NCBI GenBank assembly: GCA_035529695.1
Contig: DATKWD010000165.1
Coordinates: 16,799-80,798, forward strand
Direction: 5' to 3'
DNA length: 64,000 nt
From: DATKWD01 sp035529695
GTDB lineage: Bacteria; Actinomycetota; Acidimicrobiia; Acidimicrobiales; Salinilacustritrichaceae
The notes under the pieces are model-generated. The model was not told where the DNA came from, searched no databases, and worked only from the letters and a program-made list of their open reading frames with translations. The position numbers were made by a program, and so were the translations under genes. Numbering within the stretch: the stretch's first letter is position 1; each line of letters begins with the position of its first letter. Shown here piece after piece: positions 30,629 through 38,642 of the stretch.

Positions 30629-32409
30629 CCGACTATTCGGCCCCGCTCGACGACATCCGCTTCGTGCTCGACCACGTGGTCGACCTCGAGGAGGTCACCC
30701 GGTTTCCCGACTTCGAGGGGCTCGACAGCGCCACGATCCACGGGGCGCTCGAGGAGGCCGCCCGCTTCTTCGAAGAGCAGTTCGCGCCGCTCAACGCCAT
30801 CGGCGACCAGCAGACGAGCGTCCACCACCCGGACGGAACCGTGACCACGCCCGACGGCTTCATCGACGCGTATGAGCAGTACGTCGCGGCCGGCTGGGGC
30901 GGCGTCCCGTTCCCGCCAGCCTACGGCGGAGGTGGGTTCCCGTGGACCACGGCCATCGTCCTCCAGGAGATCATGACCAGCGCCAACATGGCGTTCTCGA
31001 TGGCGCCACTGCTGACCCAGGGCGCCATCGACCTGTTGCTGGCTCACGGCGACGAGGCCCTCAAGGAGACCTTTCTCCCCAAGATGGTCAGCGGCGAGTG
31101 GACCGGGACGATGAATCTCACCGAGCCCGAGGCCGGTTCGGACGTCGGGGCGCTCCGGTCCAAGGCGGTGCCCAACGACGACGGCACCTGGAACCTCTCC
31201 GGTACCAAGATCTTCATCTCGTTCGGCGAGCACGACATGGCCGACAACATTGTCCATCTGGTGCTGGCCCGCGTGCCCGATGCGCCGCCCGGGACCAAGG
31301 GGATCTCGTGCTTCATCGTGCCGAAGTTCCTCGTCGGCGACGACGGCTCGCTCGGCGACCGCAACGCGGTTCAGTGTGTGTCGATCGAGCACAAGATGGG
31401 CATCAGGGCCAGCCCGACCTGCGTGCTCGAATACGACGACGCCGTCGGCTACCTGATCGGCGAGCCCAACGCCGGCATGCGTTACATGTTCACGATGATG
31501 AACAACGCCCGCCTCTCGGTTGGGCTCGAAGGACTGTCGCTCGCCGAGCGCGCCTGGCAGCCGGCGCTCGGCTACGCCAAGGAACGCAACCAGGGCCGCG
31601 CGCCCGGAGCCGAGAAGGGCACCAAGTCGCCGATTGTCGACCACGCCGACGTGCGACGGATGCTGATGACGATGAAGGCCTCGATCGAGGCCCTGCGGGC
31701 GCTCATCTACACGAACGCCGTCGCGCTCGATCACGCCAATCACCACCCTGACGAGGACGGCCGGACCGCGGGTCAGGAACTCGCCGACCTGTTGACACCT
31801 ATCTCGAAAGGGTGGGGGACCGACCTCGGTGTCGAGGTGACCTCGCTCGCGATCCAGGTGTTCGGCGGCATGGGCTACGTCGAGGAGACCGGCGTCGCCC
31901 AGCACTATCGCGACGCCCGCATCGCCCCGATCTACGAGGGCACCAACGGCATCCAGGCCATGGACCTCGTGGGTCGGAAGCTGCCGATGCGTGCCGGTGG
32001 AGTGGTGACCGACTACATCGCCCGGCTACGCCGGACGGCCGCTGGCCTCGAGGGCATCGACGAGCTCGAGTCGATCCGGGTCCGCCTGGAGGAGGGCATC
32101 GACGTGCTCGAGGGCACGACGAACTGGGTTCTCACCAACGGGCTCGCCGACGCGAACAACGCGCTCGCCGGTGCCACTCCGTACCTGCGGATCTTCGGCC
32201 AGGTCACCGGCGGCTGGCTGCTCGCCAAGTCGGCGCATGCCGCCCATGACCTGCTCGCGGCGGGCGAGGGTGACGCCGAGTTCCTGAAGTCGAAGATCGC
32301 GACCGCCCGGTTCTACGCCGACCACCTGCTCCCGCTGGCAAAGGGCCTGGTCGACAGCGTCGAGGCCGGCCCAGCCGAACTCTTCGCCATCCCCGCCGAC
32401 GCGCTGTAG
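30625..32409 (+). CDS. Acyl-CoA dehydrogenase, FadE5-like
   Basis: A 594-residue acyl-CoA dehydrogenase of the long form (classical members have about 380). MNLTEPEAGSDVGALRSKA and GTKIFISFGEHDM form the FAD-binding region, and IYEGTNGIQAMDLVGRKL holds the catalytic Glu region. The length, N-terminal extension and C-terminal extra domain match mycobacterial FadE5 (broad-range acyl-CoA). FAD-dependent alpha,beta-dehydrogenation in beta-oxidation is expected. The ATG overlaps the kinase stop (ATGA), so it is translationally coupled to a two-component system, an unusual partner. Confidence 0.93.
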   Translation: MTDYSAPLDDIRFVLDHVVDLEEVTRFPDFEGLDSATIHGALEEAARFFEEQFAPLNAIGDQQTSVHHPDGTVTTPDGFIDAYEQYVAAGWGGVPFPPAYGGGGFPWTTAIVLQEIMTSANMAFSMAPLLTQGAIDLLLAHGDEALKETFLPKMVSGEWTGTMNLTEPEAGSDVGALRSKAVPNDDGTWNLSGTKIFISFGEHDMADNIVHLVLARVPDAPPGTKGISCFIVPKFLVGDDGSLGDRNAVQCVSIEHKMGIRASPTCVLEYDDAVGYLIGEPNAGMRYMFTMMNNARLSVGLEGLSLAERAWQPALGYAKERNQGRAPGAEKGTKSPIVDHADVRRMLMTMKASIEALRALIYTNAVALDHANHHPDEDGRTAGQELADLLTPISKGWGTDLGVEVTSLAIQVFGGMGYVEETGVAQHYRDARIAPIYEGTNGIQAMDLVGRKLPMRAGGVVTDYIARLRRTAAGLEGIDELESIRVRLEEGIDVLEGTTNWVLTNGLADANNALAGATPYLRIFGQVTGGWLLAKSAHAAHDLLAAGEGDAEFLKSKIATARFYADHLLPLAKGLVDSVEAGPAELFAIPADAL

Positions 32410-32420
32410 CCAGGCCCACC

Positions 32421-32469
32421 GATCCTCGTTGTCCTTCCGCCAATAATTGGCGCGAGAGCAACGAAGATC
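32421..32469. repeat. Imperfect 49-base palindrome, copy 1 of a dispersed repeat
   Basis: Arms 32421-32444 and 32446-32469 pair at 19 of 24 positions around a single central A. The right arm matches that of the perfect copy at 41146-41169 in 23 of 24 bases. It lies between two convergent genes, 12 bases after the acyl-CoA dehydrogenase stop. There is no T-tract, so it is either a hairpin terminator of unusual type or a REP-like dispersed element. Confidence 0.8.
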
Positions 32470-32480
32470 GAGGGTTGGGG

Positions 32481-33431
32481 TCAGTCGAGGTAGCTCGTTC
32501 CGTGGATGAGCGCCTCGAGGCGCTGCTGTGGGTGACCCGGGAGTTGCCGGCTGCCAGGGACGATCGAGGTGAGATGGGTCAGCTCGCGCACGGTGAACGC
32601 AATCGCGTACAACCGGAGTCGCTCGGCGAGACGGGGTGCGTCGAACATCTTCGGATGTGCTTGTCGGAGTTGCGAGCGCACCGCGGCGTAGTCGGCGGCC
32701 CGGGCCTCGCTCACGTGGTCGTCGTCGACGAACAACTCCGGATACGCGCACATCCGCAACAAGATGTCGAGGTCGAGGTCGCTCGGCGCGCCCCGCGCGA
32801 ACTCGAAGTCGAGGAGGCCGCTCACCTCGCCGTCGTGCCACAGCACGTTGCCGAACGTGAGGTCGCCGTGGATCAGGGTGTCGGTCGAGAACGTGCCCAG
32901 GAATGGTCGCAGTCTCCGCACCACCTCGGCCGTCTCGGCCAGTAGGAGCAGGTCGACGCCCTCGACCGTGCCGGCCAGATGGAGCATCGCCGACAAGGGT
33001 GCGACCGGGTCGGGACCACCGAGGGGCTGGGGCGGGTCGGGAACCGGCGGGAGTTCTGCGGTCGGCACCTGGTGGAGCGCAGCGAGCCGTCCGGCCAGGG
33101 AGGTCACGGTCGATTGACGCTCGGCGTCGCTGAGGCGTGCCCAGACCTGCGACAGCGGCACGCCGGCCAACCGCCGCGAGACGATGTAGGTGAGCTGACC
33201 CTCCCGGCCTGATGCGACGACCTCGGGGCACCCGACCTCCGGCGGCAACCGGGTGGCGAGCGATGCCTCCCTCGCCAGCCGCCCCGACTTGTCGGACCCG
33301 AGCCGGACGACGTGGTCAGAGGTCATCCAGACCTCGTTGGTCACGCTCGGTGCCCGCGCCAGTTCGCCGTCGGCGTCGACTCCGGCGTTGACGAGCGCCT
33401 GCCGTACCTTCAATTCGTTCAAGATGCTCAT
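32481..33431 (-). CDS. Aminoglycoside phosphotransferase (APH) family kinase
   Basis: A 316-residue kinase-like protein. The catalytic loop is LIHGDLTFGNVLW (Brenner motif HGDxxxxN) and the metal-binding Asp is in GLLDFEFA. The N-lobe reads NEVWMTSDHVVRLG with a phosphate-binding-like segment. Members phosphorylate aminoglycosides, choline, homoserine or other small hydroxyl compounds; nothing shows which. The ATG at 33431 overlaps the stop of the upstream serine hydrolase gene by 4 bases, so the two form one unit. Confidence 0.85.
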   Translation of the reverse strand: MSILNELKVRQALVNAGVDADGELARAPSVTNEVWMTSDHVVRLGSDKSGRLAREASLATRLPPEVGCPEVVASGREGQLTYIVSRRLAGVPLSQVWARLSDAERQSTVTSLAGRLAALHQVPTAELPPVPDPPQPLGGPDPVAPLSAMLHLAGTVEGVDLLLLAETAEVVRRLRPFLGTFSTDTLIHGDLTFGNVLWHDGEVSGLLDFEFARGAPSDLDLDILLRMCAYPELFVDDDHVSEARAADYAAVRSQLRQAHPKMFDAPRLAERLRLYAIAFTVRELTHLTSIVPGSRQLPGHPQQRLEALIHGTSYLD

Positions 33432-34231
33432 GTCGAGGCGGCCACGACCTGTTCGTTGAACTGCGGCCAGCACTCGATCGCCCAGGGTCCGAACGGTTCG
33501 TCGGTGACCACGACACACGCCCGGTCGATCGACGGGTCGACCCAGACGAACGTGCCGCTCTGACCGAAGTGGCCGAAGGTCTCGGGACTGTTCGACGGAG
33601 CGGTCCAGTGCGGTGACTTCGCCCCGCGGATCTCGGGCCCGAGACCCCACGGGTTCGGATCCTGCCGTCCGAAGCCAGGCAGGACGCCCGCCAGGTCGCC
33701 CAGATGAGGTCGAGTGGCACGCTGCGCCGTCTCGGTGGCGATCAGTTGCGGTGCGAGCAGTTCGGCGGCGAATCTCGCCAGCTCGGCCAGATTCGACACG
33801 GCTCCGTGCGCCGGCGACCCGAGGTCGGACGTGACCATGCCGAGCGGCTCGAACACGGCTTCCCGAACGTAGTGAGCGAACGTCATCGCCGCGGCTCGGG
33901 CCACGAGCTCACCGAGCACCTCGTAGCCGGCGTTCGAGTAGATACGACGCGTCCTCGGCGGTGCGAGCTGGCCGCCATCGGGACCGAGGCCGCCTGCGTG
34001 CGCGAGCAGGTCGGCGATGGTGGCGTCGGCATCGGTCACGGGCACGTCGAGGTCGACGATGCCTTCTTCGACCGCGATCAGGACAGCCCACGCGGTCAGG
34101 AGCTTGGTCACCGATGCGAGCGCGAAGGGGCGATCGGGATCTCCCGTCCGGGCCAGGGTGCCTGCGGAGTCCGAGACGGCTGCGGCGACGTGTTCGGCGG
34201 GCCAGCCGGTGGCCATCTCCTCCAGGTGCAT
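33428..34231 (-). CDS. Serine hydrolase of the beta-lactamase/DD-peptidase fold
   Basis: A 267-residue protein. SxxK is SVTK with Ser40, the second motif is YSNAGYEV (YxN), and the third is HFGQSGTF (HxG in place of KTG). This is the class C beta-lactamase/esterase family, though shorter than true AmpC (about 360). No signal peptide is seen, so it probably acts in the cytoplasm as an esterase or amidase. A second ATG at 34216 is an alternative start. Its stop overlaps the APH-family gene. Confidence 0.85.
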   Translation of the reverse strand: MHLEEMATGWPAEHVAAAVSDSAGTLARTGDPDRPFALASVTKLLTAWAVLIAVEEGIVDLDVPVTDADATIADLLAHAGGLGPDGGQLAPPRTRRIYSNAGYEVLGELVARAAAMTFAHYVREAVFEPLGMVTSDLGSPAHGAVSNLAELARFAAELLAPQLIATETAQRATRPHLGDLAGVLPGFGRQDPNPWGLGPEIRGAKSPHWTAPSNSPETFGHFGQSGTFVWVDPSIDRACVVVTDEPFGPWAIECWPQFNEQVVAAST

Positions 34232-34256
34232 TGCGGGGGAACCTAATCGCTGGTCG

Positions 34257-35072
34257 TCAGGAGGCGTCCCAGACCATCTTGCCGCTCGTCGCGCCCAGCA
34301 GCGATCGCGGGTCGGCCTTGTCGATGTGGCCGATCAGTCCTCGATAGACCGAGTAGCCGACCAGTTGTTGCAGGCGCGGCTCGAAGTGTCCGACCAACTC
34401 GGGTGCGAGGCCGAGTTGCTGGTTCTCCTGCTGGCGGATGAAACCGGCGCAGTAGTTGTTGGCGATGCCGATCCTTCGCTCATCGGTCCGGTTGGCGCCG
34501 CCGCCGTGCCACAGGCTGCCGTGCCAGATCAGTACCGACCCACGAGGCATCTCGGCTGGGACGGTGGGGTGGTGACTGCCGTACTCGGGGGATGCGTCAG
34601 CGGTGTGCGACCCGGGGACGAGACGCGTCGCACCGTTCTCCTCGGTGAAGTCGGTCAGGGCCAGCATGCTGTTGCAGACGACGGCGTCGTGCGGCTTGGC
34701 GATCGGGATGAGCTGATCGTCGGCGTGGATCGGTTGGGCCGTCTCGCCGGGCTCGATCGTGATCGACGACAGTGTGGACAGCAGTGCGCCGTCGCCGAGG
34801 ACGGCATCGACGATCGGCAGGATCGCCGGATGAGTCGGGATCCTCTGGAACACTGCGTCGTGCGCGAGCAGGTTGTAGATGCGCCGCGTGTGGGTTCCTT
34901 CGAAGCTGTTGTCGGCCGGCTCGATGCCCAGTTCGTCCTCGAGCCGAGCCAAGGCATCGACGAGGTCGTCGACGAGGCCGTCGTCGAGCGCGGCCTCGAC
35001 CACGGTGAAACCGCGCTCGGCCACCTCCTCGGCGTGTCGGGTGACGTCGGCGTTGCTCAGGGTGTCGTCCAT
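34257..35072 (-). CDS. Phytanoyl-CoA dioxygenase (PhyH) family protein
   Basis: A 271-residue Fe(II)/2-oxoglutarate dioxygenase. HADDQLIP supplies the His-x-Asp pair, WHGGGANRT the distal His and the Arg that binds 2-oxoglutarate. The PhyH family hydroxylates phytanoyl-CoA, ectoine and secondary metabolites; the substrate here is unknown. GGAGG lies upstream of the ATG at 35072. It is divergent from the alkyltransferase-like gene. Confidence 0.88.
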   Translation of the reverse strand: MDDTLSNADVTRHAEEVAERGFTVVEAALDDGLVDDLVDALARLEDELGIEPADNSFEGTHTRRIYNLLAHDAVFQRIPTHPAILPIVDAVLGDGALLSTLSSITIEPGETAQPIHADDQLIPIAKPHDAVVCNSMLALTDFTEENGATRLVPGSHTADASPEYGSHHPTVPAEMPRGSVLIWHGSLWHGGGANRTDERRIGIANNYCAGFIRQQENQQLGLAPELVGHFEPRLQQLVGYSVYRGLIGHIDKADPRSLLGATSGKMVWDAS

Positions 35073-35091
35073 CGAGCCTCCGGGGCGATCC

Positions 35092-35097
35092 TAAGGT
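35092..35097 (+). promoter_or_regulatory. -10 box of the alkyltransferase-like gene
   Basis: TAAGGT lies exactly 7 bases before the GTG at 35105. The identical hexamer and spacing occur at 46183, before another GTG-started gene. Confidence 0.5.
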
Positions 35098-35104
35098 GGC
35101 GGGC

Positions 35105-35401
35105 GTGGCCAGTGAACGGCGCCGTCGGACCGGATCGGATTTCGAGGACGCGGTGGTCGAAGTGTTGCACCGTCTCGAGCCTGGCGACGTCGTCACCTAC
35201 GGCGAGGTGGCCGAGGAGGCGGGCCGGCCCGGCGCCGCCCGTGCGGTGGGCTCGCTGCTCGCATCCTCGGGAGGCACTCTGCCGTGGTGGCGAGTGGTCA
35301 CGGCGAGCGGGCGTCTCGTGCCGGGTCACGAAGCCGATCATGCCGCGCGGTTGCTGAGCGAAGGCGTGCGAGTCGTCGACGGGCGGGTCTGCCGCGCCTG
35401 A
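35105..35401 (+). CDS. Alkyltransferase-like (ATL/MGMT-family) DNA-binding protein
   Basis: A 98-residue protein homologous to the DNA-binding domain of O6-alkylguanine DNA methyltransferase. PGDVVTYGEVAEEAGRPGAA is the helix-turn-helix part. Where MGMT has the acceptor PCHRV, this protein has LPWWRVV, so it lacks the Cys. That is the hallmark of ATL proteins, which bind O6-alkylguanine and recruit nucleotide excision repair. ATLs usually read PWHR; here the His is Trp as well. The GTG at 35105 is chosen from the TAAGGT box 7 bases upstream; an upstream GTG at 35096 is in frame. Confidence 0.85.
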   Translation: MASERRRRTGSDFEDAVVEVLHRLEPGDVVTYGEVAEEAGRPGAARAVGSLLASSGGTLPWWRVVTASGRLVPGHEADHAARLLSEGVRVVDGRVCRA

Positions 35402-35460
35402 CGACCGAGTCGAGGTCGACCGGGTGGCCGAATGGTGCACGGTGCCGCTGGTGAGGGACC

Positions 35461-36636
35461 ATGTGTGCTCCCATGACAACTTTCGCCGACCTCGGAGTGC
35501 CCGAGGATCTCGTCGGTGTTCTGGCCGCTGACGGCATCGAACACCCCTTTCCCATCCAAGAGCTCACCATTCCCGACGCCATCGCCGGGCGCGATGTCTG
35601 TGGCAAGGCGAAGACCGGCTCGGGCAAGACGCTCGCCTTCGGTCTGCCACTGATCGATCGGCTCGAGCGGGGCTCTCCGAAACGTCCCCGCGCGCTCGTG
35701 ATGGTCCCGACCCGCGAGCTCGCGATCCAGGTCGCCGAGGTCCTCGAGCCGCTGGCTGCGAGCCGAGGCCACCAGACCCTCACGGTGTACGGAGGTGCCG
35801 GGTTCGACGAACAGGTGAAGGGGTTCGCCGACGGCGCCTCGCTGGTCGTCGCCACCCCGGGTCGCCTGATCGATCTGATCCAGCGAGGCGAGGCCGAGCT
35901 CAACCAGATCAGCTGCGTCGTGCTCGACGAAGCCGACCGCATGGCCGACATGGGCTTCCTCCCGCAGGTCGAGTGGGTGCTGCGCCACATCGACACCCAG
36001 CACCAGACGCTGCTCTTCTCCGCGACCCTCGACGGCGTGATCGATGGCCTCGTGAAGCGCTACCAGCACGACCCTGTGTTCATGGAGGTCGAGGAGAAGG
36101 CGGTGACGGTCGAACAGATGACCCACCGCTTCATCCAGGTGCACGAGATGGACAAGGCGAAGGTCGCCGGTGCCATCGCGAAGGCATCACAGCGCACGCT
36201 CATCTTCACCAACACCAAGCGCGCCGCCGACCGGCTGACCCGCGATCTCGAGGACATCGACGTGCGGGTCAAGGCGGTCCACGGCGACCTGCCTCAGAAG
36301 GCACGCGAGAAGGGCATTGCGGACTTCGCCGCCGGCCGGCTCGATGCACTCGTCGCTTCCGACGTCGCCGCACGTGGCCTCGACATCGACGAGATCGACG
36401 TGGTGATCCACTTCGATCCGCCGCCCGAGCACAAGACGTATCTCCACCGGTCGGGCCGCACCGCTCGTGCCGGGACCAAGGGACTGGCGGTCACGCTGGT
36501 CCTGTGGAACGAGGAGCTGGTCGTCAAGCGGCTGCAACGGCGGCTCGGCCTCGACGATCTCCCGATCGTCGAGATGTTCTCGAACGACGAGCGGCTCGCC
36601 GACCTCGTCGCCTGGGACCCGCGCGACGCCATCTGA
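35461..36636 (+). CDS. DEAD-box RNA helicase
   Basis: A 391-residue helicase core without long extensions. Q-motif FADLGVPE...PFPIQELT; motif I AKTGSGKT; Ia PTRELAIQV; II VLDEADRMADMG; III FSATLDG; IV LIFTNT; V ASDVAARGLDID; VI HRSGRTARAG. It unwinds RNA in ribosome assembly, mRNA decay or cold adaptation (RhlE-type). Two in-frame ATGs at 35461 and 35473 are possible; the first has GAGGGA only 2-3 bases before it and the second has it 14 bases before. Confidence 0.94.
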   Translation: MCAPMTTFADLGVPEDLVGVLAADGIEHPFPIQELTIPDAIAGRDVCGKAKTGSGKTLAFGLPLIDRLERGSPKRPRALVMVPTRELAIQVAEVLEPLAASRGHQTLTVYGGAGFDEQVKGFADGASLVVATPGRLIDLIQRGEAELNQISCVVLDEADRMADMGFLPQVEWVLRHIDTQHQTLLFSATLDGVIDGLVKRYQHDPVFMEVEEKAVTVEQMTHRFIQVHEMDKAKVAGAIAKASQRTLIFTNTKRAADRLTRDLEDIDVRVKAVHGDLPQKAREKGIADFAAGRLDALVASDVAARGLDIDEIDVVIHFDPPPEHKTYLHRSGRTARAGTKGLAVTLVLWNEELVVKRLQRRLGLDDLPIVEMFSNDERLADLVAWDPRDAI

Positions 36637-36754
36637 AGCCCGGTGGCGGGTCTGCTCGCGTACGCGGGCGCCCGCGCCGCGGAGTACTTCGTGACGGTGG
36701 GACAGCACGGTTCGCCAGAGATCCGGGCCGCCTCCGACGTGTGGTGACCGGACC

Positions 36755-36838
36755 GCCGTGACTGAGACACTCGGTGACCTCCGGAAGGGCCAGGCAGATC
36801 GAACAGCGCCGGTCGAGTGCGGCGTCGACGGAGGTCAC
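36755..36838 (-). pseudogene. Possible remnant of an MmcQ/YjbR-like gene
   Basis: From a GTG at 36838 the first 28 or so residues (VDAALDRRCSICLALPEVTE, then CLSHGGP) look like the N-terminus of MmcQ/YjbR proteins, which start with xxCLALPEVTExxSHG. After that the frame turns into low-quality Arg/Pro-rich sequence running into the helicase gene, and no other frame restores the family. Only about 200 bases remain before the helicase, too few for the usual 115 residues. A truncated relic is the simplest reading; chance is possible. Confidence 0.4.
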
Positions 36839-36848
36839 CCGATCGACA

Positions 36849-38516
36849 CTAGGCGGGTGGCGACGGGAGCCCGAGACGGTCTCGCCACCACGCGCAGACG
36901 GCGTCGTCGCAGTGGTACGCCTCGGTCATCGTTGCGCCGAACCGCAGCAGCGCCTCGGCCCGCTCGGAGGGCGATCCTGCCGACTGGGCCTCGCCGAACT
37001 GCTGCGCTCCCCTCGACCAGAGCCGCTCGTCGACCGGCAACGGAATCGCTCGGACGTCCGATGCTGCGAGCTTGAGCGCGTTCGCCGACAGCGCAGTCCC
37101 GGCACGCCGCGCGAGCGCCCACGCGTTGACCGGAGGAGATGCGATCGCCGCGGCCACCATCCACACGTCGGCGCGGTCGTGGGCGATGACGTTCAGGACC
37201 GGGACCGATCCGACGCAGACCCCCGCATCGTCGACCACGGCCTCGATCACCCGCGTCTGGGTGGCGACCAGGACCTTCGGGCGTCGTAGCCGTTCCACCC
37301 AGGCGCGGACGGTCTCCTGCTCGATCGCCTCGACGTCGATCACCGGCCGGAGCCACCGCTGTTTGGCGAACCGGATCGGACGGTCGGCCCAGTGCAGTTC
37401 GCCGAGGTCGATCGCACCTGAGGTGATCAGCCGCGGCTTCTCGCGGGCCGGGTCGGCGCCCGAGCTGCGCACAGCAGGGGCGAGCCCGTAGTACTCGTCG
37501 CGGAATCCGGCGATCACGTCGGCTCGATCTCCCACCGTCGGGTTGTCACCGAGCTCAACCGGCGGCACGCCGTCGGCCGCTGAGAGCAGGCAGGCCCACG
37601 ACTGTGGGTCCGGCGCGGCGATCCGTGCCATCGGTGCCGGGCCCCGGCCGCGAGAGATCTCGACGAGACCGGTCCTTTCACCCGCATCGGTGTGCAGGAC
37701 ACACACGCGGACCCCGGCGCCGAAGGTGTCCGGCTCGTCGAACCAGACCGATCGAAGCGATGAGCGTTCGGCGACCCGGCGGCGGATGCCCTCGGTGTCC
37801 CGGGTCGCCAGGATCGAACGCGGCAGGACCATTCCGACCCGTCCGGTCGGCCCAGCGGTGTCGATGGCCCACGCGAGGAACAATGCGGCGTCGTCGGTGT
37901 AGGCGGCGACGTCGCGTCCGAATCGTGCCTGCAGAACCTCTCGACGCTGCTCGTCGCGGGCAGAGGCCCGGTCGAGCTGGTCGAGGAACGGTGGATTGCC
38001 CACGACGACGGGGACGGAACCCCCCTCGCCGGCGGCCGCCGTCTCGTTCACCAGTGGATCGACGTTCGCGAGCTCGATGCCGGCCCAACTCGTGCCGTGC
38101 GCATGAGCCCACCACCGTGCCGCCAGCTCGACCACTTCGAGCGAAGGACCGTCGACGTCGCACCCGACCAGGCGTTGGAGCGCATCGGCCGGCCCGACGC
38201 CACAGCTCACGAGGCGGTCGAGTGCCGCCATGAGGAACACTCCGCCCCCGCACGAAGGATCGATCACCGGCCCGCACGCGGCATCGACGACCCGTTCGAC
38301 GATCTGCGTGGCCAGCCATGGCGGTGTGAAGTGGGCGCCTCGTCCCGAGCGCACGTCGGTGTGCAGCGAGGCCTCGAATGCCGTCCCGAGCGCGATCCAC
38401 GGTTCGAAGTCCGGGTCGAGCACGACCGGTTCGCCGCCACCAGCTCGTTCGATCGGCACGCCGGCGCGGTACGCCGCGGCTCGCGCCGCGACGACGAACG
38501 AGGACTCGACCACCAC
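36849..38516 (-). CDS. N6-adenine DNA methyltransferase, apparently orphan
   Basis: A 555-residue methyltransferase. Motif I is VIDPSCGGGVFLMAALDRL near residue 85-105 and motif IV is VVVGNPPFLDQLD (NPPF, adenine-N6 type). The C-terminal half (with RFAKQRWLRPVID and ALSANALKLAASDVRAIPLP) looks like the target-recognition part of Type I/IIG and BREX PglX-like enzymes. No nuclease or helicase domain and no restriction gene is adjacent, so it may be an orphan or part of a lost system. Start: GTG at 38516 or 38513. An MmcQ-like fragment lies just downstream of its stop, reading from the far side. Confidence 0.78.
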   Translation of the reverse strand: MVVESSFVVAARAAAYRAGVPIERAGGGEPVVLDPDFEPWIALGTAFEASLHTDVRSGRGAHFTPPWLATQIVERVVDAACGPVIDPSCGGGVFLMAALDRLVSCGVGPADALQRLVGCDVDGPSLEVVELAARWWAHAHGTSWAGIELANVDPLVNETAAAGEGGSVPVVVGNPPFLDQLDRASARDEQRREVLQARFGRDVAAYTDDAALFLAWAIDTAGPTGRVGMVLPRSILATRDTEGIRRRVAERSSLRSVWFDEPDTFGAGVRVCVLHTDAGERTGLVEISRGRGPAPMARIAAPDPQSWACLLSAADGVPPVELGDNPTVGDRADVIAGFRDEYYGLAPAVRSSGADPAREKPRLITSGAIDLGELHWADRPIRFAKQRWLRPVIDVEAIEQETVRAWVERLRRPKVLVATQTRVIEAVVDDAGVCVGSVPVLNVIAHDRADVWMVAAAIASPPVNAWALARRAGTALSANALKLAASDVRAIPLPVDERLWSRGAQQFGEAQSAGSPSERAEALLRFGATMTEAYHCDDAVCAWWRDRLGLPSPPA

Positions 38517-38642
38517 GCCACCGTGCCAGATCCCGGGGTCTGCCGTGGATCTCTGCGTTTGTCGTGGTCGGCGGTGATGTGGCGGGTCGCATCGACGGCG
38601 GACAGACGAATGCACGGCAGTCGGCGCGTAATGTGCCGCGCC

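Noticed and set aside
36643..36747. 34-residue frame after the DEAD-box helicase (VAGLLAYAGARAAEYFVTVG...)
   Set aside because: Its composition is protein-like, but it is short, lacks a ribosome binding site and -10 box, and no family is recognised; not called.
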